22,834 bases of DNA, from the IMG/VR virus record IMGVR_UViG_3300045999_005064, positions 1-22,834 of that record; one strand, 5' to 3'. Each line of letters opens with the position of its first letter. Position 1 is the first letter of the stretch. Shown here one piece after another: positions 5,744 to 12,557 of this stretch. The stretch is from a virus. The translations under genes and the position numbers were made by a program. The notes below the pieces were generated by a model that saw only the letters and a program-made list of their open reading frames with translations, ran no database searches and was not told the origin of the DNA.

Positions 5744-7107
5744 GCAATCACACTAAACATCAGCGAGCAATCAAGAAGATTGAGACTGCCTTTCAAGCGG
5801 GCAAGTATGCCGAGGCGCTCGACCTTTGCAACGTAGCCATTGCGCTCAACCCGAAAGACATCGTGGCCTATCGAGCAAAGGCTCGACTGCTTCAGATCCA
5901 GCGTGACTTCGCCGGAGCTGAGAAGTACTACGACGCTGCCGAGAAGCGTGGCGAGCTAACGGCTGACGATCTTGTTAACCGTGGCATCGTCAAAGCTGAG
6001 CAGCAAAAGTATGACGAGGGCATCAAAGACTTTGACCGCGCTCTCAAGCTGAAGCCCGATTACTTGCTGGCCTACATTCAGCGAGGGGCATCGCAATGGG
6101 AGATGCGTCGATGGCCAGAAGCATTAGAGAGCTTCCGCGAAGCCAACAAGCTCGACCCCAACCACGCCAACGCGCAGTGGATTCTGGGACTGCTTCTGCT
6201 TCAGCAGGGCGAGTTCAAAGAAGGCTGGCCGCTGTATGACACTCGCTGGAAGAGCGACCGATTCAAGAGCCGTCCGCTGCTGACGCAAAAGCCCCAATGG
6301 ACGACGGCCTCAGATGCCAAGTCGGTTCTGGTGTGGGGCGAGCAAGGCATCGGTGATCAGGTGATCTACGGATCTTTGCTTCCGGCCCTAAAGCAACGAG
6401 TCGAGAAGGTCACAGCGATGGTTGATCCACGCTTGATCAGCATCTTCAAGCGGTCAATGCCGGACATCGAGTTCATGTCGCACATCGACAAGATCCGATC
6501 GGACTCCTATGACGCGCACATTCCGTTTGCCAGTCTCGGATCTTGCTTCGTCGAATCCGTTGACGACATTGCGAAGCATGCTGCGCGGGAATACCTGAAG
6601 CCAGATCCGGCTCGTGTCAAAGCGATCTGCGACGAGGCTGGCTTTACTGGCAACGATAAGGTCATCGGAGTTTCATGGGTTAGCAGCGCCATCAAGATCG
6701 GACCGCATAAGAGTGTGAACCTTGAGCAGCTACTGCCGATCCTGCGACTACCCGGCTACAAGTTTCTGAACCTGCAATACGGTTCCTCGAAGGCAGCGGT
6801 TGAGAAGTTCAACGAGGCTTACGGCACGAACATCGTTACGACAAGCGTGGATCTGCTGAAGGACATCGAAGGTCTAGCGGCTGCGTGTGCTGCATGCGAC
6901 ATGCTCGTAGCTATCAGTAGCAGCACGGTTCACGTAGCCGGTGCCATCGGAGTCCCGGTGCATCTTATGGATGCCAACAAGCTCTGGTACTGGGGCAACA
7001 AAGACGGCGATCACAGCCTGTGGTATCCGAGCGTCAAGATCTACCCGAGGGACAACATGATTGCGTCTTGGGATAACGTCATCGAAAAAGTCAGGAGCGA
7101 ATTATGA
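5740..7107 (+). CDS. TPR-repeat protein with GT-B-like glycosyltransferase domain
   Basis: 455 residues from ATG 5740 (ATGA overlap); a start 24 bases upstream would break the coupling. Residues 6-157 hold about four tetratricopeptide repeats (for example AFQAGKYAEALDLCNVAIAL and KYDEGIKDFDRALKLKPDY). FKEGWPLYDTRW (159-170) links to a C-terminal domain with VWGEQGIGDQVIYGSLLP (198-215) and the late AISSSTVHVAGAIGVPV segment. Both are features of TPR-glycosyltransferase 9/41-like proteins. The TPR part would dock the acceptor protein and the C-terminal part would transfer sugar. It ends the sugar cassette of the operon. A protein-glycosylation role is inference. Confidence 0.82.
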   Translation: MSNHTKHQRAIKKIETAFQAGKYAEALDLCNVAIALNPKDIVAYRAKARLLQIQRDFAGAEKYYDAAEKRGELTADDLVNRGIVKAEQQKYDEGIKDFDRALKLKPDYLLAYIQRGASQWEMRRWPEALESFREANKLDPNHANAQWILGLLLLQQGEFKEGWPLYDTRWKSDRFKSRPLLTQKPQWTTASDAKSVLVWGEQGIGDQVIYGSLLPALKQRVEKVTAMVDPRLISIFKRSMPDIEFMSHIDKIRSDSYDAHIPFASLGSCFVESVDDIAKHAAREYLKPDPARVKAICDEAGFTGNDKVIGVSWVSSAIKIGPHKSVNLEQLLPILRLPGYKFLNLQYGSSKAAVEKFNEAYGTNIVTTSVDLLKDIEGLAAACAACDMLVAISSSTVHVAGAIGVPVHLMDANKLWYWGNKDGDHSLWYPSVKIYPRDNMIASWDNVIEKVRSEL

Positions 7108-7307
7108 CCGTTGACAACATCTCTCCGGCTGGCGCATGGAAGACGGAGATGGAACGGATGCCGTGGAAACATTCTCAGCAGGTTAAGGTTGATCAGGCGC
7201 TCGCCAGTATTCGAAGCGCCGGCCTTCAGCTTGAGGCCAACATCTTGGCTTTAGAGATTACTACTTTGAAACGTGAACTGGAGTTACTTAGAAATGCCCG
7301 AGGTTAA
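7104..7307 (+). CDS. Uncharacterised 67-aa coiled-coil protein
   Basis: ATGA overlap with the TPR gene. The N-terminus is short and polar. From about residue 22 to the end there is one long helix with hydrophobic heptad spacing (VDQALASIRSAGLQLEANIL, then ALEITTLKRELELLRN), so a dimeric coiled coil is likely. No domain is recognised. The next gene starts inside its last 14 bases in another frame. Confidence 0.72.
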   Translation: MTVDNISPAGAWKTEMERMPWKHSQQVKVDQALASIRSAGLQLEANILALEITTLKRELELLRNARG

Positions 7308-7488
7308 AAATGCAGTCAGAGAATACTTGGCGAGTATCGGAAGCCGAGGTGGAAGCGCTGGTTCAGGAGATCAGAAGCGAAGATCTAAAGAACATTATCA
7401 GCGAATGGCAAAGCTCAGCCACGCCAAGCGAAAGGCCAAGAAGAAAGGAGCCAAGCGTGAGCGACCCGGTAAATCCGAATCACTATAA
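7294..7488 (+). CDS. Small highly basic phage protein
   Basis: 64 residues from ATG 7294; an in-frame ATG at 7273 would deepen the overlap with the previous gene. It begins MPEVKNAVREYLASIGSRGG, followed by RRSKEHYQRMAKLSHAKRKAKK (in two pieces). The Gly-rich turn then KRRSxEHYxRM matches a small phage protein type I have often seen, which lacks a known function. It is very Lys/Arg-rich, so nucleic-acid binding is plausible. Its end overlaps the DUF3310 gene by 32 bp. Confidence 0.72.
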   Translation: MPEVKNAVREYLASIGSRGGSAGSGDQKRRSKEHYQRMAKLSHAKRKAKKKGAKRERPGKSESL

Positions 7489-7675
7489 GAGCGGATCAGT
7501 TGAATGCATCGACGCCTTGCGGGCTGCGCTCACTCCCGAGGAGTTCCGTGGCTACTGCAAGGGCAGCGCGATGGCCTACCTCTGGCGGCTAGGGCAGAAG
7601 GATGCCCCCGAGCAGGAGGCTAAGAAGGCCGCTTGGTACATCTCCTGGCTTGCAGGTAAAGACCCGAGGAGCTAA
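7457..7675 (+). CDS. DUF3310 family protein
   Basis: 72 residues. The start is GTG 7457, chosen because AAAGGAG (7444-7450) lies six bases upstream and the protein then begins right at the domain. The frame is open further upstream to 7310, but that part shadows the previous gene. The N-terminal VNPNHYKSGSVECIDAL (5-21), then FRGYCKGSAMAYLWRLGQKD (33-52) and AAWYISWL, are the DUF3310 hallmarks (Asn-His-Tyr, then helix with Gly-AMxYLWRxG). The family is common in phages and its role is unproven. It is the last gene before a strong terminator. Confidence 0.88.
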   Translation: MSDPVNPNHYKSGSVECIDALRAALTPEEFRGYCKGSAMAYLWRLGQKDAPEQEAKKAAWYISWLAGKDPRS

Positions 7676-7678
7676 GAT

Positions 7679-7704
7679 CTCTCTGTGCTATCTCCTGTAG
7701 AGAG
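7679..7704 (+). other. Short hairpin preceding the terminator
   Basis: CTCTCT (7679-7684) and AGAGAG (7699-7704) form a perfect 6-bp inverted repeat around a 14-base loop, just after the DUF3310 stop and four bases before the terminator stem. It could help the terminator or protect the 3' end of the mRNA. Chance is possible because the arm is only six bases. Confidence 0.35.
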
Positions 7705-7707
7705 TTG

Positions 7708-7747
7708 GCCCCGGTGTCGAAGCTTAGCTCCGCCGGGGCATTTTTTT
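7708..7747 (+). terminator. Rho-independent terminator of the rightward operon
   Basis: A GC-rich stem GCCCCGG (7708-7714) / CCGGGGC (7733-7739), with an 18-base loop, is followed by A and a run of seven T (7741-7747). The signal is directional: on the other strand the stem is not followed by a T-run. It ends the 753-7675 polycistron and lies 17 bp before the converging end of the primase-polymerase gene. Confidence 0.85.
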
Positions 7748-7763
7748 ACCAGCACTTCCAGTC

Positions 7764-10010
7764 CTACTTCCTGACTCGGTACACCTTGCGATCGCGCCCG
7801 GCTCCGCCTGCCTTCACTGTCTCCTCGATGATGTCGCCGGCTTCCATGAGCGTCTGGAGAATCTCGTTTCGATCGCGAGCCTTCATCCCCTGACAGTACT
7901 TGGCCAACTGGGTGGTGCTGAGTCCATCCTCGCCGGCCTTGCGGATGATGTTCAGGATCTTCTTGTGCGAGGCTTCGATCTCGTTCTCGGCAACCTCCTT
8001 GGTGATCAGGTCAGCCGTATAGTTGAACGACCATCGAGCCAGATCGTTAGCCATCTTGAAGATCTCGAACGTCACGATCGGGCTGCTCGGGTCACGAGCA
8101 ATGGCCTCGATCATCGCAAGCTTGATGGTGATCTCGGTGTAGCGCACCCAGAGGGCATCGTCGTTTCGCGAATGCTGAAGCTGCCAGTCGCGCACCTTGC
8201 TGTACTCGGCGAAGGCGGTGTCTTCCCACTCGACTACGATCGGTGCGATCGACGACGAAGCCAGAGTCTGGATGTTCGTTAGGTTGCCGACGTTGGTCGG
8301 TGCCACCTCATAGGATCTGCGGATGTCATCGATCAGATCCTCGGGCACATCCATCTTCTCGGGTATCTGCGCGTTCGGATAATCCTCGAAGGGCGGGATC
8401 AGCAGAATGCGCGAAAGCGTACCGTTGTCCACCATGTCGTGGTTCAGCGCAGGGATCAGCGTCCTCGGTGTTGTCGTGCCGAAGAAGTTGAAGTTGGGCT
8501 GATTGATATCGAGACGCTGCCGCTCGCGTGAGTCAGCATATTCCTGGCCGTGATAGACGCCGCTGCTACTCGAGTAGACTTCGAGCAAAGTCTTGATTAC
8601 ATCGCGCTGGTGCCCTGCCGCATTCTTTGCAGTCAGGCTCTGGAGGTACAGACCCATCTCGTCGAGATGACTGATCCTTGATGGATAGTCGAACAGCGTT
8701 CTCAGGATGGCAACACCGGAACTGAAGCGATCGCCGCAGATCAGTTGCCCGAGGCCAGAGGCGATCATCAATTCCTTGACGCGCTGACGGCTGTGATCCT
8801 TACCGGCACCGGGCTTGGCAACGGCGATCACGAAGATGTTGCACCGAGTGTGTAGATGCGCCATGGCATAGCGTCTACCGAAGAGCGCACCGAACATGCA
8901 GATGGTATTCATCAGCGCGAAGGTCGGCTGCGGCTGCTGTGCTGTGGAGTTGATCCATCGAGTGACCCGGCCAACGAGCGACGGACTGTTGAACCACTCC
9001 ATCGGAAAATTGTTTCGGGTGCTTTTGGGTATTTTCTTGGGTGGCTCAAGGTTAGTAAGGTCTACCTTCACAGCCTTGATCGGATTCAGATCCAGATGCG
9101 GCGGAGGTGCCCACCCGTTTTGCTGTGCAAAAAAGTACAGCGATCCTGCGCCTATCTTGGTGGGTGGTGACTTGCTGTAGTGATCCCATCGCTGCCGGGT
9201 TTCGAGTTGGTTGTACTTACCCGAGGCTTGCGACCACTGGTCAAAGATGTGGTAACCCTTGGCTTCGGTGGCGCAGTAGATTGCCATGCCAATTTTGTTC
9301 CAGTCGTCCCATGACAGATCCGGGTTCGGCACAAAGCGCAGGGAGTCCTCGACCGCAGCCATGGTACCCACGAGTCCATCATAGGATGTCTTGGCATCCT
9401 TGTTCGGGATCACGGTGGTGACGTTGCCCCCAAGCTTTCGCTGCCGCAGGTTCGGCGGGATCGTCTTATAGGCTTCCTCGCAAGCAGCGAGTACTTGCTC
9501 TCGGGTCACCGTGATCAGGCTGTCTACGGGCGTCTCATGCGGCGCAGAGAACGGCCACTCGTATGGTCTGTTGGTCTCTGGGTGCACGGCATAGGAGACG
9601 AACTGTTGCCCCTGCCCGAGCACCTCGATCGGGTGCATGGAGATCTTGGTGAACGGTTCATCAGTGCGGTACAGATACAGCGCCTTCGGTGCCTTGCCGA
9701 TACGCATCAGCTCGGCTTCGCCCAAATGCTTTTGGAAAACCTTGCCCACCTCGACGGCGACCTCGGCTTCCAAGATATCGATATCGATGGCGATGACTTC
9801 GCCGCACAAGATACCGATGCCGCATCCCGGCCACTTAGACCAGAGATCGATGTGAACTTGCTGGACGTTGACTTCGGTCCATCGAGCCAACTCACCCCAG
9901 CTCTTGCCGTCCCAACGTCCTGGACGTTTGGTTCCCGGCATAATCGGTATGATGCGATAGCCCCCATCCATGAGCTTGGCACCATACTGTTGCATGTAGT
10001 TGTCAGACAT
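7764..10010 (-). CDS. Primase-polymerase fused to DUF3987-like helicase domain
   Basis: 748 residues. The N-terminal archaeo-eukaryotic primase-polymerase domain (about 8-185) opens with RIIPIMPGTKRP; it has IDID with metal-binding D76 and D78, and the SYAVH motif ending in H143. A PriCT-like segment follows (about 219-282: SLRFVPNPDLSWDDWNKIG). The second half looks like a DUF3987/superfamily-3-type ATPase: Walker A KPGAGKD (399-405) and Walker B-like ISHLDE (446-451). Residues 681-748 form a winged-helix-like end. Such fusions start replication in phages and plasmids by making primers and unwinding DNA. It overlaps RusA by 8 bp. No separate DNA polymerase is in the window, so it might also extend primers (inference). 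Confidence 0.9.
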   Translation of the reverse strand: MSDNYMQQYGAKLMDGGYRIIPIMPGTKRPGRWDGKSWGELARWTEVNVQQVHIDLWSKWPGCGIGILCGEVIAIDIDILEAEVAVEVGKVFQKHLGEAELMRIGKAPKALYLYRTDEPFTKISMHPIEVLGQGQQFVSYAVHPETNRPYEWPFSAPHETPVDSLITVTREQVLAACEEAYKTIPPNLRQRKLGGNVTTVIPNKDAKTSYDGLVGTMAAVEDSLRFVPNPDLSWDDWNKIGMAIYCATEAKGYHIFDQWSQASGKYNQLETRQRWDHYSKSPPTKIGAGSLYFFAQQNGWAPPPHLDLNPIKAVKVDLTNLEPPKKIPKSTRNNFPMEWFNSPSLVGRVTRWINSTAQQPQPTFALMNTICMFGALFGRRYAMAHLHTRCNIFVIAVAKPGAGKDHSRQRVKELMIASGLGQLICGDRFSSGVAILRTLFDYPSRISHLDEMGLYLQSLTAKNAAGHQRDVIKTLLEVYSSSSGVYHGQEYADSRERQRLDINQPNFNFFGTTTPRTLIPALNHDMVDNGTLSRILLIPPFEDYPNAQIPEKMDVPEDLIDDIRRSYEVAPTNVGNLTNIQTLASSSIAPIVVEWEDTAFAEYSKVRDWQLQHSRNDDALWVRYTEITIKLAMIEAIARDPSSPIVTFEIFKMANDLARWSFNYTADLITKEVAENEIEASHKKILNIIRKAGEDGLSTTQLAKYCQGMKARDRNEILQTLMEAGDIIEETVKAGGAGRDRKVYRVRK

Positions 10011-10377
10011 TTTCGACTTGAACCTCGACTCGTTCCTCGCCGTACTGCTTCGAGGCCACGAGTTGTGCTACCACTGCGTCGTCGCTAAAGACAACGCCAT
10101 TCAGCCCATCCATGATCGCCTTGACGATGTTGTCCAAGTCAGGACGAGAGATGTGCCACCCCGTTTTTTTCTTGTGTGCAAAGTATGCCGTGACCGTAAC
10201 TTTGACTGGCCCTTCAAACATACTTTTGCCGAGCATAGCGATTTGCGCCAATGCCTTGATGTTCATCTCATAGATCTCGGTTTCGCGTGGCGTATAGGTC
10301 ACAACCTTTCTTCCACGCTTTGCGAATCTAGGACGACCCTTTGGCATCGGCTTGCCATGAATCACGATGTCAATCAT
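10003..10377 (-). CDS. rusA: RusA family Holliday-junction resolvase
   Basis: 124 residues, normal for RusA. The N-terminus has GKPMPKGRPR (8-17), and the core RPDLDN (78-83) supplies D80 and D82. D90 in IMDGLNGVVFSDD and the D99/D100 pair follow, then K110. RusA enzymes are homodimeric, metal-dependent and cut four-way junctions. The stop overlaps the primase-polymerase start and the start overlaps the regulator's stop (TAATG), so the three are cotranscribed leftward. Likely job: resolve recombination or replication intermediates before packaging. Confidence 0.93.
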   Translation of the reverse strand: MIDIVIHGKPMPKGRPRFAKRGRKVVTYTPRETEIYEMNIKALAQIAMLGKSMFEGPVKVTVTAYFAHKKKTGWHISRPDLDNIVKAIMDGLNGVVFSDDAVVAQLVASKQYGEERVEVQVENV

Positions 10378-10730
10378 TACAACCCCGCTAACTTATAGAT
10401 ACGATCGACGATGTCATCCGGTGTCTCTGCCTTCTTGGTCAGGAACCGGCTCAATGTGTTGCGACTGATCCGAAGTTTCTTTGCCGCTGCCGAAAGCGTG
10501 AACCCTTTCCGGTACAACGAGACATAGATCTTCTCGCGATCGGTCATCTCCAATTCATAGCGCAGACTTACTTGCCCCTTGGTTCTGCGCTCTATAATCT
10601 TCAGCCACTTGGGAGACGGCATCCTGGAGCCGGACGACCACCGGGTGACAGCGGCACGGGTACACCCGCACATGGCAGCAAATTGCTCATGTGTCAAGTG
10701 ATTTCGTTCTAGCCATTCATTTAACGACAT
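10377..10730 (-). CDS. Transcription regulator with two helix-turn-helix segments
   Basis: 117 residues. The start is ATG 10730, because AAGGAGG sits 4 bases upstream on this strand; the frame stays open to 10754 but lacks a ribosome site there. Residues 3-46 look like a Cro/CI-type helix-turn-helix (LTHEQFAAMCGCTRAAVTRW). Residues 76-99 form a second one (FTLSAAAKKLRISRNTLSRF). It is the first gene of the leftward RusA/primase-polymerase unit and faces the divergent region 10731-10839. That is the usual position for an autoregulating repressor or switch protein (inference). It has no peptidase or dimer domain like that of lambda CI. Confidence 0.85.
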   Translation of the reverse strand: MSLNEWLERNHLTHEQFAAMCGCTRAAVTRWSSGSRMPSPKWLKIIERRTKGQVSLRYELEMTDREKIYVSLYRKGFTLSAAAKKLRISRNTLSRFLTKKAETPDDIVDRIYKLAGL

Positions 10731-10839
10731 TGATCCTCCTTCGGATGGTGACATCTTGCCACCACTTGCATCCTGTCACAAGGGGTGTTACCTTTCTTCC
10801 GTCGGCATCCCCGACAAACACGCAAAACGGAGAACCTGT
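10731..10839. promoter_or_regulatory. Divergent regulatory region with repeated half-sites
   Basis: This 109-bp gap separates the leftward regulator from the rightward recombination unit. It holds three related half-sites: GTGACA (10748-10753), its exact inverse TGTCAC (10774-10779), and TGTTAC (10786-10791), whose inverse GTAACA differs at one base. The two left-facing copies are 12 bp apart, about one helix turn. These are candidate operators for the adjacent regulator. I see no convincing -35/-10 pair for either direction; TTGCAT (10766-10771) followed 17 bases later by TACCTT is weak. Confidence 0.45.
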
Positions 10840-11223
10840 ATGAGAACTGAAATCGAAATCGCTGATGAACTTTTCCAAGCAAAGCAAGATGAGCGCAAAG
10901 CAAACGAGCATCGAGTGGCGCTAGAAGAAGAGCTGATTACTATCCTCGGTAAGAGAGAGGAAGGTGCTAAGACGCACCAAGTCGGTGACTACAAGATCAC
11001 CATCACGGGCAAACTCAAGCGCAAGATTGATTGGGACATGTTCGACAGCGCCATCGCTGCTCGCATTCCCGAGAGCTTGCATCCCGTGAAACTCAAGCGC
11101 GAGCTTGATGAGACTGGCGTTAAGTACCTCGCCAATAACGAGCCGCAACTGTACAAAGTTCTGGCTTCAGCTCTGACTATTGAACCCGCCAAGACAGACG
11201 TAAAAATCGTCCAAGGAGTTTGA
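10840..11223 (+). CDS. Uncharacterised protein of the recombination module
   Basis: 127 residues from ATG 10840 with GGAG about 7 bases upstream; the open frame extends to 10756 through the regulatory gap and is not used. The N-terminal 45 residues are a charged helix (AKQDERKANEHRVALEEELI). A compact domain follows, with DYKITITGKLKRKIDWDMFD, then LHPVKLKRELDETGVKYL and NEPQLYKVLASALT (separate pieces). Proteins of this pattern (strand, then VK...LDxxGxK.L...NEPxLYK) occur next to Sak4 and DUF669 genes in phages from memory. The function is unknown. It is first in the rightward unit. Confidence 0.78.
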   Translation: MRTEIEIADELFQAKQDERKANEHRVALEEELITILGKREEGAKTHQVGDYKITITGKLKRKIDWDMFDSAIAARIPESLHPVKLKRELDETGVKYLANNEPQLYKVLASALTIEPAKTDVKIVQGV

Positions 11224-11224
11224 G

Positions 11225-11989
11225 ATGGCTATATCACTAAGTAGTTTGAGAAAGACTGGTGTCGCCCGTCCGCCGCGCATTGTGGTGTACGGAACCCACG
11301 GCATCGGCAAATCCACCTTTGCTGCTAACGCACCGGCTCCGGTGTTCATCCAGACTGAAGAAGGACTCGATGCCATCAACGTCGATGCCTTTCCGCTGTG
11401 CACCTCTTACGAGGAAATGGTGGACGCGATCGGCGCACTGGCTAGCGAAGATCATGAGTTCGCTACCGTTGTCGTGGACAGCGCCGACTGGGCTGAGCAA
11501 CTGATCCACAAGCGTGTCGCGCAGGACAACAACGTGGCGACGATTGATGCCATCGGCTACGGCCGTGGCTACAAGGCGGCTGCGGATTACTGGCGTCAGT
11601 TGCTTGATGGTCTCGACCATCTGCGTAACGAGAAGAACATGCAGGTAATCCTGCTCGCGCACACGCAGGTCAAACGATTCGACGACCCGCTCGCTGACCC
11701 GTATGACCGTTACCAACTCGACCTGCATCACGGCAGCGCAAGTCTGGTGAGCGAGTGGTGCGACATCCTGATGTTTGCGAATCAGCAGTACAGCACCGTC
11801 AAGTCTGATGTTGGCTTTAACCAGAAGGTCACTCGCGCAGTCGGCAACGGTAACCGTGTGCTGTACACGCAAGAGCGTCCAGGCTGGCAGGCCAAGTCAC
11901 GTTGGTCGTTGCCGGATTCGCTGCCGCTGGACTATGCAAAGTTTTCCGAGGCGCTTGCCTCATCGATGAACCAAGTAACTGGAGAGTAA
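11225..11989 (+). CDS. Sak4-like RecA-fold ATPase
   Basis: 254 residues from an ATG with AAGGAG upstream. The Walker A motif is GTHGIGKST (23-31). Walker B is TVVVDS (81-86, D85), and LLAHTQ (143-148) holds the sensor-like His. The fold corresponds to a minimal RecA-like core, as in phage Sak4 single-strand annealing/recombination proteins and the related AAA_24 group. These bind ssDNA and promote pairing, working with phage SSBs. The next gene encodes the DUF669 protein that commonly accompanies them. It could also be a helicase-loader type ATPase; annealing is the better fit by context. Confidence 0.85.
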   Translation: MAISLSSLRKTGVARPPRIVVYGTHGIGKSTFAANAPAPVFIQTEEGLDAINVDAFPLCTSYEEMVDAIGALASEDHEFATVVVDSADWAEQLIHKRVAQDNNVATIDAIGYGRGYKAAADYWRQLLDGLDHLRNEKNMQVILLAHTQVKRFDDPLADPYDRYQLDLHHGSASLVSEWCDILMFANQQYSTVKSDVGFNQKVTRAVGNGNRVLYTQERPGWQAKSRWSLPDSLPLDYAKFSEALASSMNQVTGE

Positions 11990-11994
11990 AACAA

Positions 11995-12477
11995 ATGGCT
12001 AAGTTAAACCTGAACCCCACCGAGTTCCAAAACCTTGAGCCGATGGGTGACAACAGCATCCTTCCTGCTGGCGAGTACGTCATGCAGATCGTGCAGTCGG
12101 ATATCCGCGAGACGAAGGCGGGCACCGGCCACTACTTGTGGTTGGAGTTCGACATCATCAAGGGCAACGTGCCGGCTGGCCGTAAGTTCTGGGATCGTCT
12201 GAACATCCTGAACCCCAACGAGACGACTCGTAAGATTGCCAACCAGCAATTGCTTTCGATCTCTCGTGCGGTAGGCATGGATCTGCCGCCGGATGATTCC
12301 GAGCGTCTGCACTTCAAGCCCATCAAGGTTGTGATTCGTCACAAGGAGAACAAGCAGGGAACTTTGGAAGCGCGTCCGGCATACCTCTCGGTATCCGATG
12401 CTACGCCAACGGCTGCCCCTGCTCCTGCTGCTGCCAAGCCGGCGGCTGCGAAGCCTTGGGAAAAGCACACTAAGTAA
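11995..12477 (+). CDS. DUF669 family protein, likely ssDNA-binding
   Basis: 160 residues from ATG 11995 with GGAG upstream; the open frame reaches back to 11902 inside the ATPase gene without support. The core has ILPAGEYVMQIVQSDIRETK (20-39), then GHYLWLEFDIIKG and GRKFWDRLNI with NPNETTRKIANQQL, all typical of DUF669. The family is thought to serve as a phage single-strand-binding protein next to Sak4-type ATPases. The last 30 residues are Ala/Pro-rich (APAPAAAKPAAAKP) and probably a flexible tail ending KHTK; unlike many SSBs the end is basic, not acidic. It is followed by the nested hairpin at 12484-12541. Confidence 0.87.
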   Translation: MAKLNLNPTEFQNLEPMGDNSILPAGEYVMQIVQSDIRETKAGTGHYLWLEFDIIKGNVPAGRKFWDRLNILNPNETTRKIANQQLLSISRAVGMDLPPDDSERLHFKPIKVVIRHKENKQGTLEARPAYLSVSDATPTAAPAPAAAKPAAAKPWEKHTK

Positions 12478-12483
12478 ACAGGC

Positions 12484-12541
12484 GGCGCGGCACTCGGAGG
12501 CGTGATACCCGCCTAACCCCGATACAACCGAGTGTCGCGCC
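12484..12541 (+). other. Long nested hairpin between the DUF669 and nuclease genes
   Basis: The arms GGCGCGGCACTCGG (12484-12497) and CCGAGTGTCGCGCC (12528-12541) pair over 14 bp with a single G-U wobble. In the 30-base loop AGGCG (12498-12502) pairs with CGCCT (12510-12514) around TGATACC, so a second stem stacks directly on the first. It fills the 80-bp gap between the DUF669 gene (ends 12477) and the nuclease gene (12558). There is no T-run, so it is a poor terminator. A structured RNA, an mRNA-processing site, an attenuator or a DNA-level site are possible. Confidence 0.75.
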
Positions 12542-12557
12542 TCCCTTTGGGGGAACC

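Noticed and set aside
7310-7456. Upstream extension of the DUF3310 frame.
   Set aside because: It would shadow the small basic gene at 7294-7488. The GTG at 7457 has AAAGGAG just ahead and begins right at the domain.
9495-10088. 197-codon open frame on the + strand.
   Set aside because: Antisense to the primase-polymerase N-terminal catalytic domain; composition is that of a shadow frame.
11237-11872. 211-codon open frame on the - strand.
   Set aside because: Antisense to the Sak4-like ATPase with intact Walker motifs.
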